Source of the DNA: Strigamia acuminata
Lineage: Eukaryota > Arthropoda > Chilopoda > Geophilomorpha > Linotaeniidae
DNA: 64,000 nucleotides
Assembly: GCA_949358305.1 (NCBI GenBank)
Contig: CASHSZ010000025.1
Location: 1 to 64,000, forward strand
Reading direction: 5' to 3'
In this document: positions 55,049 to 64,000 of the stretch, one piece after another
Position numbering within the stretch: the first letter of the stretch is position 1
Layout: each line of letters opens with the position of its first letter
The notes under the pieces: generated by a model
Database searches by the model: none
What the model was told of the DNA's origin: nothing
What the model saw: only the letters and a program-made list of their open reading frames with translations
Translations under genes and position numbers: made by a program

Positions 55049-56638
55049 TGTGACGGTTACACTGTCATGCACTTTGTTAGTATAGGACGATTACTTCACC
55101 AATAGATGGCGCTGATGCGTTTTAGCGGTAAATTCAAATTTCGACAATTTTTGAGTGAATAAAATATAAATTACTATTTATATTTTATTCCACTGCAACT
55201 TTAGACACTTTTAAATACTTTTGGATGTTTAAATGCTAGTTGATTTATTTGTCACATAATTCTATTGAATTATGTGCAACCTCTACACCTGGTGAAGTCA
55301 CCCCCCATCACCCACTGTGAGTTGGACTCCTTTTGGATTATAGTCAAAGGGACTTAATCCAAAATGTGTCCTGCGTATCCAGTTCCTGTTTTGGACCTAG
55401 TAGAAGACTATGTCCTGAGTATCCACTTCCTATGACCTAGGATTGGATGGATTTGACTGCCCAGTGATCCCATTGGATCACTGAACAGCTATTCTCCTCA
55501 CCGAGTATATATCCCCCTGCAAAACGGATATAGCTCGCTCTTGTTCTGTTTTTGTTTGATACTGATATTACTTGAGCACATATTATACTTCTCTGCGTTC
55601 CGACAATCCGTTGTAGAAATACTTTGTATTTAGTGTAAGTATCTAGAGTGGGTAGAAGACTCACAGACACACTGCCCGCCTCTTCATGCCAACATTCCGT
55701 TGTAGAAATGTTGTAACTAGAGTGAGTAATTCACAGACACATTTAAGTGTAGTATCTAGAGTGGGGTACAACCCACAGACGCACTCCCTCCAGCTTCATG
55801 CCAACATTCCGTTGTAGAGTGCAGAATCTAGAGTGGAGTAAAATTCACAGACGCATTGGTAATGTAGAATCTAGAGTGGAGTATTTATATTTCACAGACG
55901 CATTATCAGAGTAATCGACGCGGAGTAATTTCCCGGTTACTCTCCCGCCAGCCAGGACCGAGTGGAGTAATTTCCCGGCGATGGATAACCTTTCCTGCGA
56001 GATATTTCGATTCAATTCGTTATTGGTTTGACGGAACATTTAAGTCTAACTTAGATGTTGATTGCACTCGGGGCAAAAAATAGCTCGGCGCTATTTTAAT
56101 ATATTTTACTTATTTTCATAGTTTTAGTTAAGTTTGTGACTCTAAAATATCATGATTAATTCCATAGAATTAATATGAATATTTATTCTCACATTGTTAC
56201 ATCTCGCGGTAATTATTGATTACAACAATTATCTGCGATGCGATGTGTGTGACGATACAGAAAAGTCAACCGCACCTCTCGGATATAACCCACCCAGCCT
56301 AACCATTTACACGCCTTTTAGAACCAAACCCCGGACCATTTAGAAGCCAAAGCCATTCATAGATGACATCTTTTACGTCACAGCAATAAGACCGTTACAA
56401 ATTCTTATTGCATGACTGAAGCCTTCAAATGATATTATTTCAGGGCTTTTGCCAAACAACTGTATAGTTTAACTTCTCGTCATTTTAGCCACTTGTAGGC
56501 ATAGTATTTATATAAGGTTCAAACCGGAATAAATGTTATATGTTTTGAGAAAACATCAGGTTTGCATATTTTACATTTTCACACAGATAGTTCACACTTT
56601 AGTTTAGCAATTGCTATCTCCAGAAGGTAATCGTCACA
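55049..56638 (+). mobile_element. 5' LTR of element 2
   Basis: This is a complete 1590-bp LTR, TGTGACGGTT to TCGTCACA. It carries a TATA-like TATATAAG at 56509-56516, followed by AATAAA at 56528. A 15-bp-arm hairpin (GAATAAAATATAAAT with a TACT loop) lies at 55157-55190 in U3. Confidence 0.94.
55599..55901 (+). repeat. Five degenerate direct repeats inside the LTR
   Basis: Five copies of a 40-80-bp module share ATCTAGAGTGG and TCACAGACGCA-type cores. Two of them also share CTTCATGCCAACATTCCG. The module array is conserved in all four LTRs (28323-28625, 35357-35659, 42668-42970). Such arrays often serve as enhancer or insulator binding sites, but no factor can be named here. Confidence 0.75.
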
Positions 56639-56640
56639 CG

Positions 56641-56658
56641 TGGAGGTTCCACCGAGAT
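56641..56658 (+). other. tRNA-Gln primer binding site (element 2)
   Basis: TGGAGGTTCCACCGAGAT starts two bases after the LTR and is fully complementary to the 18-nt 3' end of eukaryotic tRNA-Gln. Confidence 0.92.
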
Positions 56659-57516
56659 AGGTTGCATTTTATCGAAGTGAACTCTGTGATCAAAGTGTAA
56701 ATTGAAAAAATGAATTTTCTTGATTATTTTATATAGATATTATAATTAGAAAATTTCCGATTTTTCTCTATAAATTTACTGTGAAATATCCATTTGTTTT
56801 CAAAAAATTCTCATTATCTTTTGGAAATATCTGAATTCGAATTTTTGGATTATTTTGAAAAAAAACTCATTATAATTCCGAATCTCTTACGAAAAATCTA
56901 TTATGATTTTATTGAGTTTCCCAGAATATTCAGCTATATTCTGGAAAATTTCGAAACCTTGAATTTTGATCAAAAAACGAATTTGACTAGAAATCCTGCT
57001 GACTGAAAAATAAAAAGTTAAAGTATTTTATTTTGCTGGTTAAAAACTTGACCAAGTTTCTATTGTTCTGTTTTCAATGTTTTTGATTATTATTTTAATC
57101 TTTAACAAAGTAAAGAATGTGACAAAGAGAACCACTCACGATGCAGCTCGGAGTAGGTCATCCAGATGTGACATTGTTGAGAATTTCGGATTAGAAATTA
57201 TCAGGAATTTGTCAACATCGCCAATCACAGCAGACTGTCTTGACAAAGGAGATTTTCCGGAAGCTAGTTTGACAACCAATATTCAGCCACACTTGCTTTT
57301 CGACAGTGCGACCATCCAGTTGTGCCTTTGTGACCAGTGCCCGTTTGGACCATTCTTGACCACGCAATAGGACAGTTTTTCCGAAGCCACTTCAGTTTCA
57401 GCAGCTAAGGTTGTATTTTTTCAAATTATTTCTTAGTTTAATATTAAGCGTGTTACATTTACGCTAGTTCAGTTAAAGTTTATTTTTTCTTTTGTACGTG
57501 TATTTCTTTGAGTATT
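56659..57516 (+). other. Leader of element 2 with small open frame
   Basis: An ATG at 57077 opens a 97-codon frame to 57370 that includes THDAARSRSSRCDIVENFG and two CxxC-like Cys pairs near its end (CLCDQC). The part from 57116 on is almost unchanged in element 1, while about 56880-57115 is strongly diverged. It may be a short upstream ORF or simply a constrained RNA leader. It has no recognised family. Confidence 0.45.
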
Positions 57517-59565
57517 ATGGCCCGTAGACCTGTAAGAGTTCGTGGAACACGAGGAAATCGTGGAGCACGACGACGTGGTGGTATGTGTGAAACACCAAGA
57601 GGAATTGTGGAGTCTGATCTAGAAAGCCAGGGGGAAGAAAATGTTCCTAGAGACGTTTCCAACCCAGGTAGTTCTCGAACGGATCCACTATCAGTCCCAC
57701 ATGATTTAGAAGTTTACTGTCGCCATTACCAATTGGAAGTGACGCAGTTTTCCTCTTTGTGTGAAGCTCAACAATACACGGCGAATAATCATCACGAGAG
57801 AAATCGTGTAATTACTCCCGATGTAGTTGTAACCAACGAACAAAGTGTTTCTGTAGATCGAACTGGCCCTCGTTCGCCGGCCACATATCGCTACCAGCAA
57901 TTGCCTGGATGGCGAATGAATGTTGCTCGTGACGACAATGGGCAGTTAAATTCTTCACTATCTGTTCAACCTTCGATTCAGTTACCAACTAGTTCTTGGC
58001 GATCGAATTCGGCCGAAAGAATGGGAAATTCCGGACAAGGAAATATTTCGGCGCCAATTTCCCGAAATTTACCAAGTGCGACGGCTGTAAATAATATTTT
58101 ACCCGCTCCCACTGGGAATTTGAATGATTCTTTCAGAGTTCCACAGCCTCGAACTAATCTGTCGGTCCAACCAAGGGGGAGAAATGAAAATTATCAAAAT
58201 TTTCAATCTCACACCCAATCTGATGGAGATTTTAGGAATTATAGAAATTCCCGCTCTCAAGGTGGACGAGCTCCGCCGAGAAATCAACGATTTCCCGGAG
58301 CTCCTGGTGATCCTCGTGACTCCGATCCTAACTCGAGTAGTGACGAATCTCACGCTGGTGGAGGGGGAAATTATAACAATAATTTCCACCGACGTAATAA
58401 TTCTCGTTCTCCTCCGCCACCTGATAGACGCCAAAATTTTCGAGGAGAGCCAAATCCGCCACCCAGAGACCAAGAAAGTCGGTCTACACCCAATTCGAAC
58501 TCTGCTTCTAATTTGTCGGACGAAAATGTAAAACAAATTATTCAGGGTTTAGTTGGTCAAATCCGAAGCCCGAGTAATCCCAGTCAGAATTTTGGAAAAG
58601 GAATCGAGATTCCTATTTTTGACGGGAAACAGACAGAGGTTGCGCGATTCCTTGAAATCGTCAAAGCTGTCGCACTCGGGAAAGGCATCCCTTTAGACGA
58701 CATGGTACACACTGCTGTACCTGGACGACTATTAGGCCATGCACAACGTTGGTTCCATAAGCAACGCCATACTTTTAACAGTTGGCGAACTTTCGAAGCC
58801 TCTTTTCTCGATTGTTTCGACCTCGTTCCACTTACAAGAGAAAGGCGACTTCTTAATGTAAAACAACGAGCCGACGAGTCACTTTATAGTTTTCTTCTGC
58901 GTTATACGCAAGAACAAGGTGAAGTGCCGCCAGGTGATAAAACTGGACGTGCGCAATTATTCGACAATTTAACTCAAGAAAGTTTCACGGCGTTATGTAC
59001 ACAAGGAATGTATGGTAACTTTACAGTAGATGACATTCTACAATATGTAGGAGCAAATCGCTCTAAGTTTGAAAGTTCTCAACTTGCAGCAAAATTGGAG
59101 TACGATAATCGAGAGAATCATCCTACTCCCAAACTTCACGAAAAATCTAAGATTTTTCCATCTAAAACTTCACTACGTTTAACGCAAACTCAAGATGAAG
59201 TTGAAAATGAAGACGAGTCGGAAAATGACGACTCAACTGACGATGGTTCAATGGAGCGATTATTTGCCGCCCAGTATGAAAAGACTACTGGAAAATGCTT
59301 TTTCTGTCACGAGCCTGGACATTTTAAAAGAGAATGTCCCGCCCTTGCCAAAAAATTAGCAGGGAAAACAGACTCGTTAAATTCAAATAAAAGATTTAAC
59401 CACTCTGCTCCCAACCCCGAGTTTAAACGACCCAAACAAAATTGGGTTACGTCAGAAACTTTAGACTCCAAATTTACTGACTTCCAGAAAAACATGGTTG
59501 ACCTGTTAATTAAGCATTTACCAGCAGCCACTGAGTCAGTCACTCCCGACGAGACAAAAAACTGA
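57517..59565 (+). CDS. gag: gag of element 2
   Basis: This is a 682-residue Gag from the ATG at 57517. It has the same layout as in element 1: a basic Arg/Gly-rich N-terminus, a long low-complexity Asn/Pro/Ser/Arg region, a capsid-like helical region (about 330-560), an acidic stretch, and one CCHC knuckle at about 594-607 (CFFCHEPGHFKREC). The protein packages the element RNA and assembles the particle. Its last codons, AAA AAC TGA, form part of the slippery site. The frame is intact. Confidence 0.93.
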   Translation: MARRPVRVRGTRGNRGARRRGGMCETPRGIVESDLESQGEENVPRDVSNPGSSRTDPLSVPHDLEVYCRHYQLEVTQFSSLCEAQQYTANNHHERNRVITPDVVVTNEQSVSVDRTGPRSPATYRYQQLPGWRMNVARDDNGQLNSSLSVQPSIQLPTSSWRSNSAERMGNSGQGNISAPISRNLPSATAVNNILPAPTGNLNDSFRVPQPRTNLSVQPRGRNENYQNFQSHTQSDGDFRNYRNSRSQGGRAPPRNQRFPGAPGDPRDSDPNSSSDESHAGGGGNYNNNFHRRNNSRSPPPPDRRQNFRGEPNPPPRDQESRSTPNSNSASNLSDENVKQIIQGLVGQIRSPSNPSQNFGKGIEIPIFDGKQTEVARFLEIVKAVALGKGIPLDDMVHTAVPGRLLGHAQRWFHKQRHTFNSWRTFEASFLDCFDLVPLTRERRLLNVKQRADESLYSFLLRYTQEQGEVPPGDKTGRAQLFDNLTQESFTALCTQGMYGNFTVDDILQYVGANRSKFESSQLAAKLEYDNRENHPTPKLHEKSKIFPSKTSLRLTQTQDEVENEDESENDDSTDDGSMERLFAAQYEKTTGKCFFCHEPGHFKRECPALAKKLAGKTDSLNSNKRFNHSAPNPEFKRPKQNWVTSETLDSKFTDFQKNMVDLLIKHLPAATESVTPDETKN

Positions 59566-59596
59566 TTCAGGGGGTTGTTCAAGTTGCCCAACCCCC
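59556..59596 (+). promoter_or_regulatory. -1 ribosomal frameshift signal, gag-pol (element 2)
   Basis: A AAA AAC at 59556-59562 lies in the correct zero-frame phase (ACA AAA AAC TGA). A 7-nt spacer follows, then the stem GGGGGTTG (59570-59577)/CAACCCCC (59589-59596). After slipping back one base, translation continues CTG ATT CAG and so on into pol. The pol frame has no ATG near its start, so frameshifting is the only apparent route to Pol. Confidence 0.92.
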
Positions 59597-62500
59597 GCTT
59601 AAAGAGTTGTTTCCTTTCTCGGAATTGTCAAATGATTTATTTTTACGAAAAGATGAATTTAAATTAAGACATAAGCCTAGTCATCTCACAGTACCTTATG
59701 TCGATGATTCGAAGAATAAACCACCATCGTTGGTCATTTCTTACGAAGCAGTACCTGTCTGTCGAAAGACTAGCAGCTCTACTGGCGGTGTCGATGAAAA
59801 TTTAAAAGTCATGACAGACCAACTAGAAAATTTGAGTATTTTCAGTGGAAGCTGGAATGCACCCAAGAAACCGCTTGTACCCAAGGTTTTCAAGTTAAGA
59901 AAACTTCTTAAACTTGAAAAATGGAACAAGAAAGAACGAAAAGTATTGCTTGGCAAACTTTGCAATAGCAAATTAATTAATGGTGGCAAAGATGATCCGC
60001 GTATGAATGTCCAAATTGGAGGTTTGGATTACAACGCACTAATGGACTCTGGAGCCACCCAATGTTTTATTGGAGTACAACTCCTCTCAAACACGGAAAT
60101 TCCGGTGGAATTCATACAAGAATGTCCCCGGGGAATGCGTGTCTGCGCGGTCGGAATAGATCACCGACCTATCGGTCAAGTTTGTCTTTGTGTCAAATGG
60201 GCCGATAAAAGGAGAGTTACACCTATGACCTTCATAATTCTACACAAGAATGTATGTGGGTTAATTTTGGGTCACAATTTTATGCGTAGAACGGGGATAA
60301 ACCCTAATCCCCGACGAGCAGTGTTCACCTGTGATGACATGCCCGGATGGACAGCCCCGTACGAGACCACTGAACTTAACTGTTGCTTAGCAAGCATTAA
60401 GACTTTGGGTCTCCAAGGTGAAGGAACTCCCACTTCACCGGACTGGGCAGAAAAACTCGTCGAAGGCTGCAACAGTTCGGCGGAAGAAAAACAGTTACTC
60501 GTAAACGTTCTTGTACAATTAAAAAACGTATTTCGAGACCAACTGGGCTGTACGAAGGTGGCCAAGCACAGCATCAAGTTTAAACCTGGTGCTACTTGGA
60601 AACACCAGCCATATAGAATGTACAATCCGGCCAAGAAGGCGATTATGACGGAATTGGTCGAGGAGTTGGAGGCCGATGGGTTGATCGAACCTGCCACTGG
60701 CCCTTATATAAGTCACCCCGTCATAGTGGCTAAACCCGGCGGGAAGTATCGATTATGTATCGACTACCGCTGGTTGAATGCGATCACAGAAGTTGATGCA
60801 ATTCAAATGCCAAGTATTGACCTATTAATTCACCATACTAATCAGGCCAAGTACTTTACATCCATTGATTTAACTAAAGGTTATCATCAAATGGAAATGG
60901 AGGAGGAGGATAAGAGCAAAACTGCTTTTTACACCCCAAAAGGCAAATTTCAATTCAAGAGATTGCCATTTGGTCTTTGTAATGCACCTAGTTCTTTTCA
61001 ACACCTCATGACTACCGTATTGGGTGACTCTTTATATAAACATGCTCTGGTCTATTTAGACGATATAATTATTTTTTCCGACACATGGGAAAATCATTTA
61101 TTACATATTAAAGACGTACTTGAGAAGTTGGATGCCGCGAATCTAACTATCAATAAAGACAAGTCAAAATTTGGTCGAACATCATTACGATTTTTAGGCC
61201 ATTTAATTTCGGAGGGATCTCTTCTTCCAGACCCTGACAAAGTCTCGGCTGTAAGGAATTTTCCCAAACCGACTTGCTCTAAAGACATTCAAAGATTTGT
61301 AGGACTTGCGAATTTTTTCCGAAAATTTATTCCTAACATCGCAAATATTGCTCGTCCATTGACCAATATTATGCATGATCAAGCAAAGTTTGTGTGGGAT
61401 GATCCACAAACAACTGCATTCGAAACTATCAAAGATATTTTGTGTGACAAGGACCAGGCCCTTCTCCACATGCCAGATATGAATAAGCCTTTTGTCATTT
61501 TGACAGATGCTTCTCATTCAGGCTTAGGTGCAGTACTCTGCCAAGATGTCGAGTTATTCTGTGAAAAGAAACAGAAATTAATCATGGTTCCAAAGGCAGT
61601 CGCGTACGCCAGTCGAGTGTTGCACGGGGCCGAAGTAAGGTATTCTACGCCGGAATTGGAGTGTTTGGCCGTTGTATGGGCAATCGAGAGATTTCGCCCA
61701 TATATAGAATACACGACTTTCACTCTCGAGTCCGATGCTAAAGCCCTTAGCTGGTTGATGAGTACGCCGGAACCATCCGGAAGGTTTGGTCGTTGGGCCG
61801 TCAAAATACAATGTGGCGCGTTTAAAATTATTTTTAGACGCGGCGCAATGAACCAAGTAGCGGACGCATTATCACGCGCTCCACTGTCTGCACTAGACAC
61901 TCCGGATTATGATTATATCGAACCAGAGGAGATCACCCATTTCTATCCAACTTGGAATGGAAACAGGTGTGCATCTTTACAAGTGACGGAAACTGAGCGC
62001 AAACATTTTCTTACAAATGTTGGCCTTAGTTTAGACTTTTTCTCAGAATCATATAATCCAGTTAGATTTCATGATTCTGGAGAAAAGGGGGAGGAAGAAG
62101 GATGTACAAGAGAAAATTGCAGACATATAGATGTCCACAATTGTAATCACGAAAATGTACACACTGCGCTAACAGATATCCTAAAAGTAGTTCCGCCGAC
62201 GCGAGACGAAATTATCGAAGCGCAGCTTAAAGATCCAGCATGTAGTAAAATCCTTGTTTACCTAAAAGGAGACGAAAAATTAAAAAATCGTGTCACGGAT
62301 AAACATTGGTTAAACGCGATTCGTGGCTACACTCTCGACGAACCGGAAGAAAATAAAGGTGTTATGCTAATTTATTTTGCTCCGACCGATGAGGAAGAGT
62401 TAAACGACTCTGGCAACGGGTTTAAGGCGGTAATTCCACGCTCTCTCGTGAGACGTGCATTATTCGCATGCCATGGCCACCCACTTACAGGACACGCTGG

Positions 62501-63842
62501 CATGAGCAAAACCCTAGATAGAGCAAAACAGATGTATTTCTGGCCTAGAATGAGCAAAGACACTCGAAACTACGTTCGCAGTTGCACTCATTGCCAACAA
62601 TACAAACCTAGCCAACACCAAAAGCATCGGGCAAGCTATACACCCCACAACATGACCAACCCGTGGGAGACAATAAGCATTGACCTGATGGGACCAAAGC
62701 CAGCCGGTCGTTCACAATTAAAATGGATTTTAGTAATCATTGATAATTGTACAAAATGGATTGAAGTCTTCCCACTAGCGACTGCATCAAGTGAATGCAT
62801 CGTTAATAAAATGAGCGAAGTTTTCCACCGTTGGGGATATCCAAAAAAGATAATCTCCGACAACGGCAAACAATTCGTGTCAACAATATTTAATGATTTT
62901 TGTCGAAAAAATCACGTAGATATTGCTCACATTAGCCCATATCACGCTGCCGCTAATATTACAGAGCGGGCTAACAGGACTTTAAAAATGATGTTAGCTT
63001 TATACTCGGACATTCACTCCCACTGGCCAAAATACTTAAATTCTTTTGCCTTTGCGATGCGCACCGCTAAGTCCGAGGCAACAAATTGTTCACCGATGAT
63101 TCTTAATACGGGAAGAATCGTCCCTTTGCCATTTGACCCGCGTATTACTAAACACGCCATCAAATTCGACAAAGAGAATCCCGAAGCTTATGTCTATAGT
63201 ATTTTAGACGTAATTAGACGTGCACACAGCGAAATGCATCGGAAAATTCAATCGAATTACGAAAAGCATGATCGACTACATAAAGACAAATATTATATTT
63301 GTCAATTTGCCAAAGGAGATCTCGTGTGGAAAGCCACACATATTTTATCAAATAAAGATAAAGGGATTTCGGCAGGATTCGCTGAGAAACGTGATGGACC
63401 TTGGGAAATTACGGCTGTTCTCGGCGGAGGTTCCTACACACTACGTAAGCTTTCTGATAACACGAAAGCAAAAGCGATCAACATACAGGATTTAATGCCT
63501 TATATCCCAAGTTACCCGATTGAGGAATGGACATTAGATCAGAAAGTCGGTACCAACGAATCACACCCGACTCCAGATTGGATGGCAGGTCAGGTTATTA
63601 ATTCTTCAGAATTAATAAATGAACCTGTGTCCATGGAAACAGAGGATTTAGTTGAAGAGAAAGAGGAGGAAACTTCTCAGATTTCTTCTAAAGAGGACGA
63701 AACTCCTCAAAATTCATCCAAAAAGAGGAAAAGATTTCCATCTCCCGTTCGACAGTCTAAACGTAGACCCAAGCCGAACACAAAATACGTGACCGATTTT
63801 GTACAACTCGTAAATTGTCTAAAACAAGTCAAGTTGGGTTAG
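59562..63842 (+). CDS. pol: pol of element 2 (protease-RT-RNase H-integrase)
   Basis: This is an intact polyprotein of 1426 residues after the frameshift. Numbered from 59607, domains are as follows. The aspartic protease has its active site at DSGA (147-150). The reverse transcriptase has LPFGL and YLDD (483-486). RNase H has TDAS (about 633-636) and ends near ADALSR (752-757). A linker with a Cys/His-rich stretch (833-848) follows. Integrase has its HHCC zinc domain at about 956-996, catalytic D1026, D1085 and E1120 (D,D-35-E type), and a GPW-containing C-terminal domain. The tail (about 1340-1411) is acidic, then Lys/Ser-rich. Together these copy the RNA into DNA and insert it. The order RT-RNase H-integrase is that of Ty3/Gypsy. 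There is no chromodomain. No stop or frameshift is seen. Confidence 0.95.
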   Translation: MIQGVVQVAQPPLKELFPFSELSNDLFLRKDEFKLRHKPSHLTVPYVDDSKNKPPSLVISYEAVPVCRKTSSSTGGVDENLKVMTDQLENLSIFSGSWNAPKKPLVPKVFKLRKLLKLEKWNKKERKVLLGKLCNSKLINGGKDDPRMNVQIGGLDYNALMDSGATQCFIGVQLLSNTEIPVEFIQECPRGMRVCAVGIDHRPIGQVCLCVKWADKRRVTPMTFIILHKNVCGLILGHNFMRRTGINPNPRRAVFTCDDMPGWTAPYETTELNCCLASIKTLGLQGEGTPTSPDWAEKLVEGCNSSAEEKQLLVNVLVQLKNVFRDQLGCTKVAKHSIKFKPGATWKHQPYRMYNPAKKAIMTELVEELEADGLIEPATGPYISHPVIVAKPGGKYRLCIDYRWLNAITEVDAIQMPSIDLLIHHTNQAKYFTSIDLTKGYHQMEMEEEDKSKTAFYTPKGKFQFKRLPFGLCNAPSSFQHLMTTVLGDSLYKHALVYLDDIIIFSDTWENHLLHIKDVLEKLDAANLTINKDKSKFGRTSLRFLGHLISEGSLLPDPDKVSAVRNFPKPTCSKDIQRFVGLANFFRKFIPNIANIARPLTNIMHDQAKFVWDDPQTTAFETIKDILCDKDQALLHMPDMNKPFVILTDASHSGLGAVLCQDVELFCEKKQKLIMVPKAVAYASRVLHGAEVRYSTPELECLAVVWAIERFRPYIEYTTFTLESDAKALSWLMSTPEPSGRFGRWAVKIQCGAFKIIFRRGAMNQVADALSRAPLSALDTPDYDYIEPEEITHFYPTWNGNRCASLQVTETERKHFLTNVGLSLDFFSESYNPVRFHDSGEKGEEEGCTRENCRHIDVHNCNHENVHTALTDILKVVPPTRDEIIEAQLKDPACSKILVYLKGDEKLKNRVTDKHWLNAIRGYTLDEPEENKGVMLIYFAPTDEEELNDSGNGFKAVIPRSLVRRALFACHGHPLTGHAGMSKTLDRAKQMYFWPRMSKDTRNYVRSCTHCQQYKPSQHQKHRASYTPHNMTNPWETISIDLMGPKPAGRSQLKWILVIIDNCTKWIEVFPLATASSECIVNKMSEVFHRWGYPKKIISDNGKQFVSTIFNDFCRKNHVDIAHISPYHAAANITERANRTLKMMLALYSDIHSHWPKYLNSFAFAMRTAKSEATNCSPMILNTGRIVPLPFDPRITKHAIKFDKENPEAYVYSILDVIRRAHSEMHRKIQSNYEKHDRLHKDKYYICQFAKGDLVWKATHILSNKDKGISAGFAEKRDGPWEITAVLGGGSYTLRKLSDNTKAKAINIQDLMPYIPSYPIEEWTLDQKVGTNESHPTPDWMAGQVINSSELINEPVSMETEDLVEEKEEETSQISSKEDETPQNSSKKRKRFPSPVRQSKRRPKPNTKYVTDFVQLVNCLKQVKLG

Positions 63843-64000
63843 GACACAATATATTGAAAATATTTTATTTTAAATAAATATTTCCAATCATATTCACGAA
63901 GAATTGTTAAATTTTATTAATTAAAAACATTTTTTTTTGATGTGGATAAAATTTAACAAATGTTTGAGTTATTTTTTACACAAGCTGATTGTATTCAAAT
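63843..64000 (+). other. Start of pol-ORF3 gap of element 2
   Basis: It is homologous to 32640-32793 of element 1. No gene is expected until ORF3, about 1.3 kb beyond the pol stop. Confidence 0.7.

Larger units (their letters stand above)
55049..64000 (+). mobile_element. Gypsy-type LTR retrotransposon (element 2), 5' part
   Basis: This is the same family as element 1 but on the + strand: 5' LTR, primer site, leader, gag, frameshift site and full-length pol. The ORF3 region and 3' LTR lie beyond the window. Both ORFs are free of stops and the primer site matches tRNA-Gln perfectly, so this copy may be autonomous if its right end is intact. Confidence 0.92.

Overview
This is an intron-bearing eukaryotic window, almost certainly arthropod. 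It carries short-intron genes of the protostome ionotropic receptor (IR) family, Ty3/Gypsy retrotransposons (one with an errantivirus-type Env), and hAT-like and Tc1/mariner-like non-autonomous elements. I cannot name the species. The host content is small: a tandem cluster of IR genes on the + strand. IR-A is split between positions 1-107 and 43525-43915. IR-B (51838-53653) is apparently intact, with seven exons whose phases all agree. A relic of a third copy lies near 54726-54870. Everything else is mobile or repetitive DNA, much of it nested.

Layout. (1) 108-43520 is a Gypsy-type LTR element on the - strand, inserted in the penultimate visible exon of IR-A with a 4-bp AACT duplication. Its 5' LTR is 41931-43520, followed by a tRNA-Gln primer site, gag, a -1 frameshift signal, pol, and a third ORF (29832-31487) with three CxxC pairs. 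Its 3' LTR (108-238 plus 27717-29175) is cut in two by 239-27716. (2) 239-27716 is a gene-free 27.5-kb block of almost two copies of a 14.4-kb unit. Each copy holds a hAT-like MITE and a roughly 5-kb nested palindrome: 551-bp repeats that each form a 141-bp perfect-arm hairpin, flanked by 56-bp repeats with 10-bp stems. The two copies differ by exactly two 551-bp units and three 56-bp units. (3) A third LTR plus primer site (34601-36209) interrupts pol of the same element and is flanked by a 329-bp duplication of pol. (4) 43900-44251 is a hAT-like MITE that supplies the stop codon of IR-A. (5) 44698-50041 is an internally deleted env-bearing errantivirus-like element with identical-looking LTRs and an ACAC duplication, inserted in the LTR of an older degraded Gypsy relic. 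(6) 53670-54429 is a foldback MITE starting 17 bp after the IR-B stop. (7) 55049-64000 is a second copy of the first Gypsy family on the + strand, with intact gag and pol, running off the window.

How the parts work together. In the intact Gypsy copy, Gag is made from the genomic RNA. Pol (protease, RT, RNase H, integrase) is reached by slippage on A AAA AAC ahead of an 8-bp stem. The third ORF sits where env usually lies but looks like a nucleic-acid or zinc-binding protein rather than an envelope. Three LTR-primer-site blocks in the window are joined directly to internal pol sequence. This suggests a recurring failure of the second strand transfer in reverse transcription.

Limits: all homology calls come from reading motifs, not searches. 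The 14.4-kb near-duplicate could be partly an assembly effect and should be checked against long reads.
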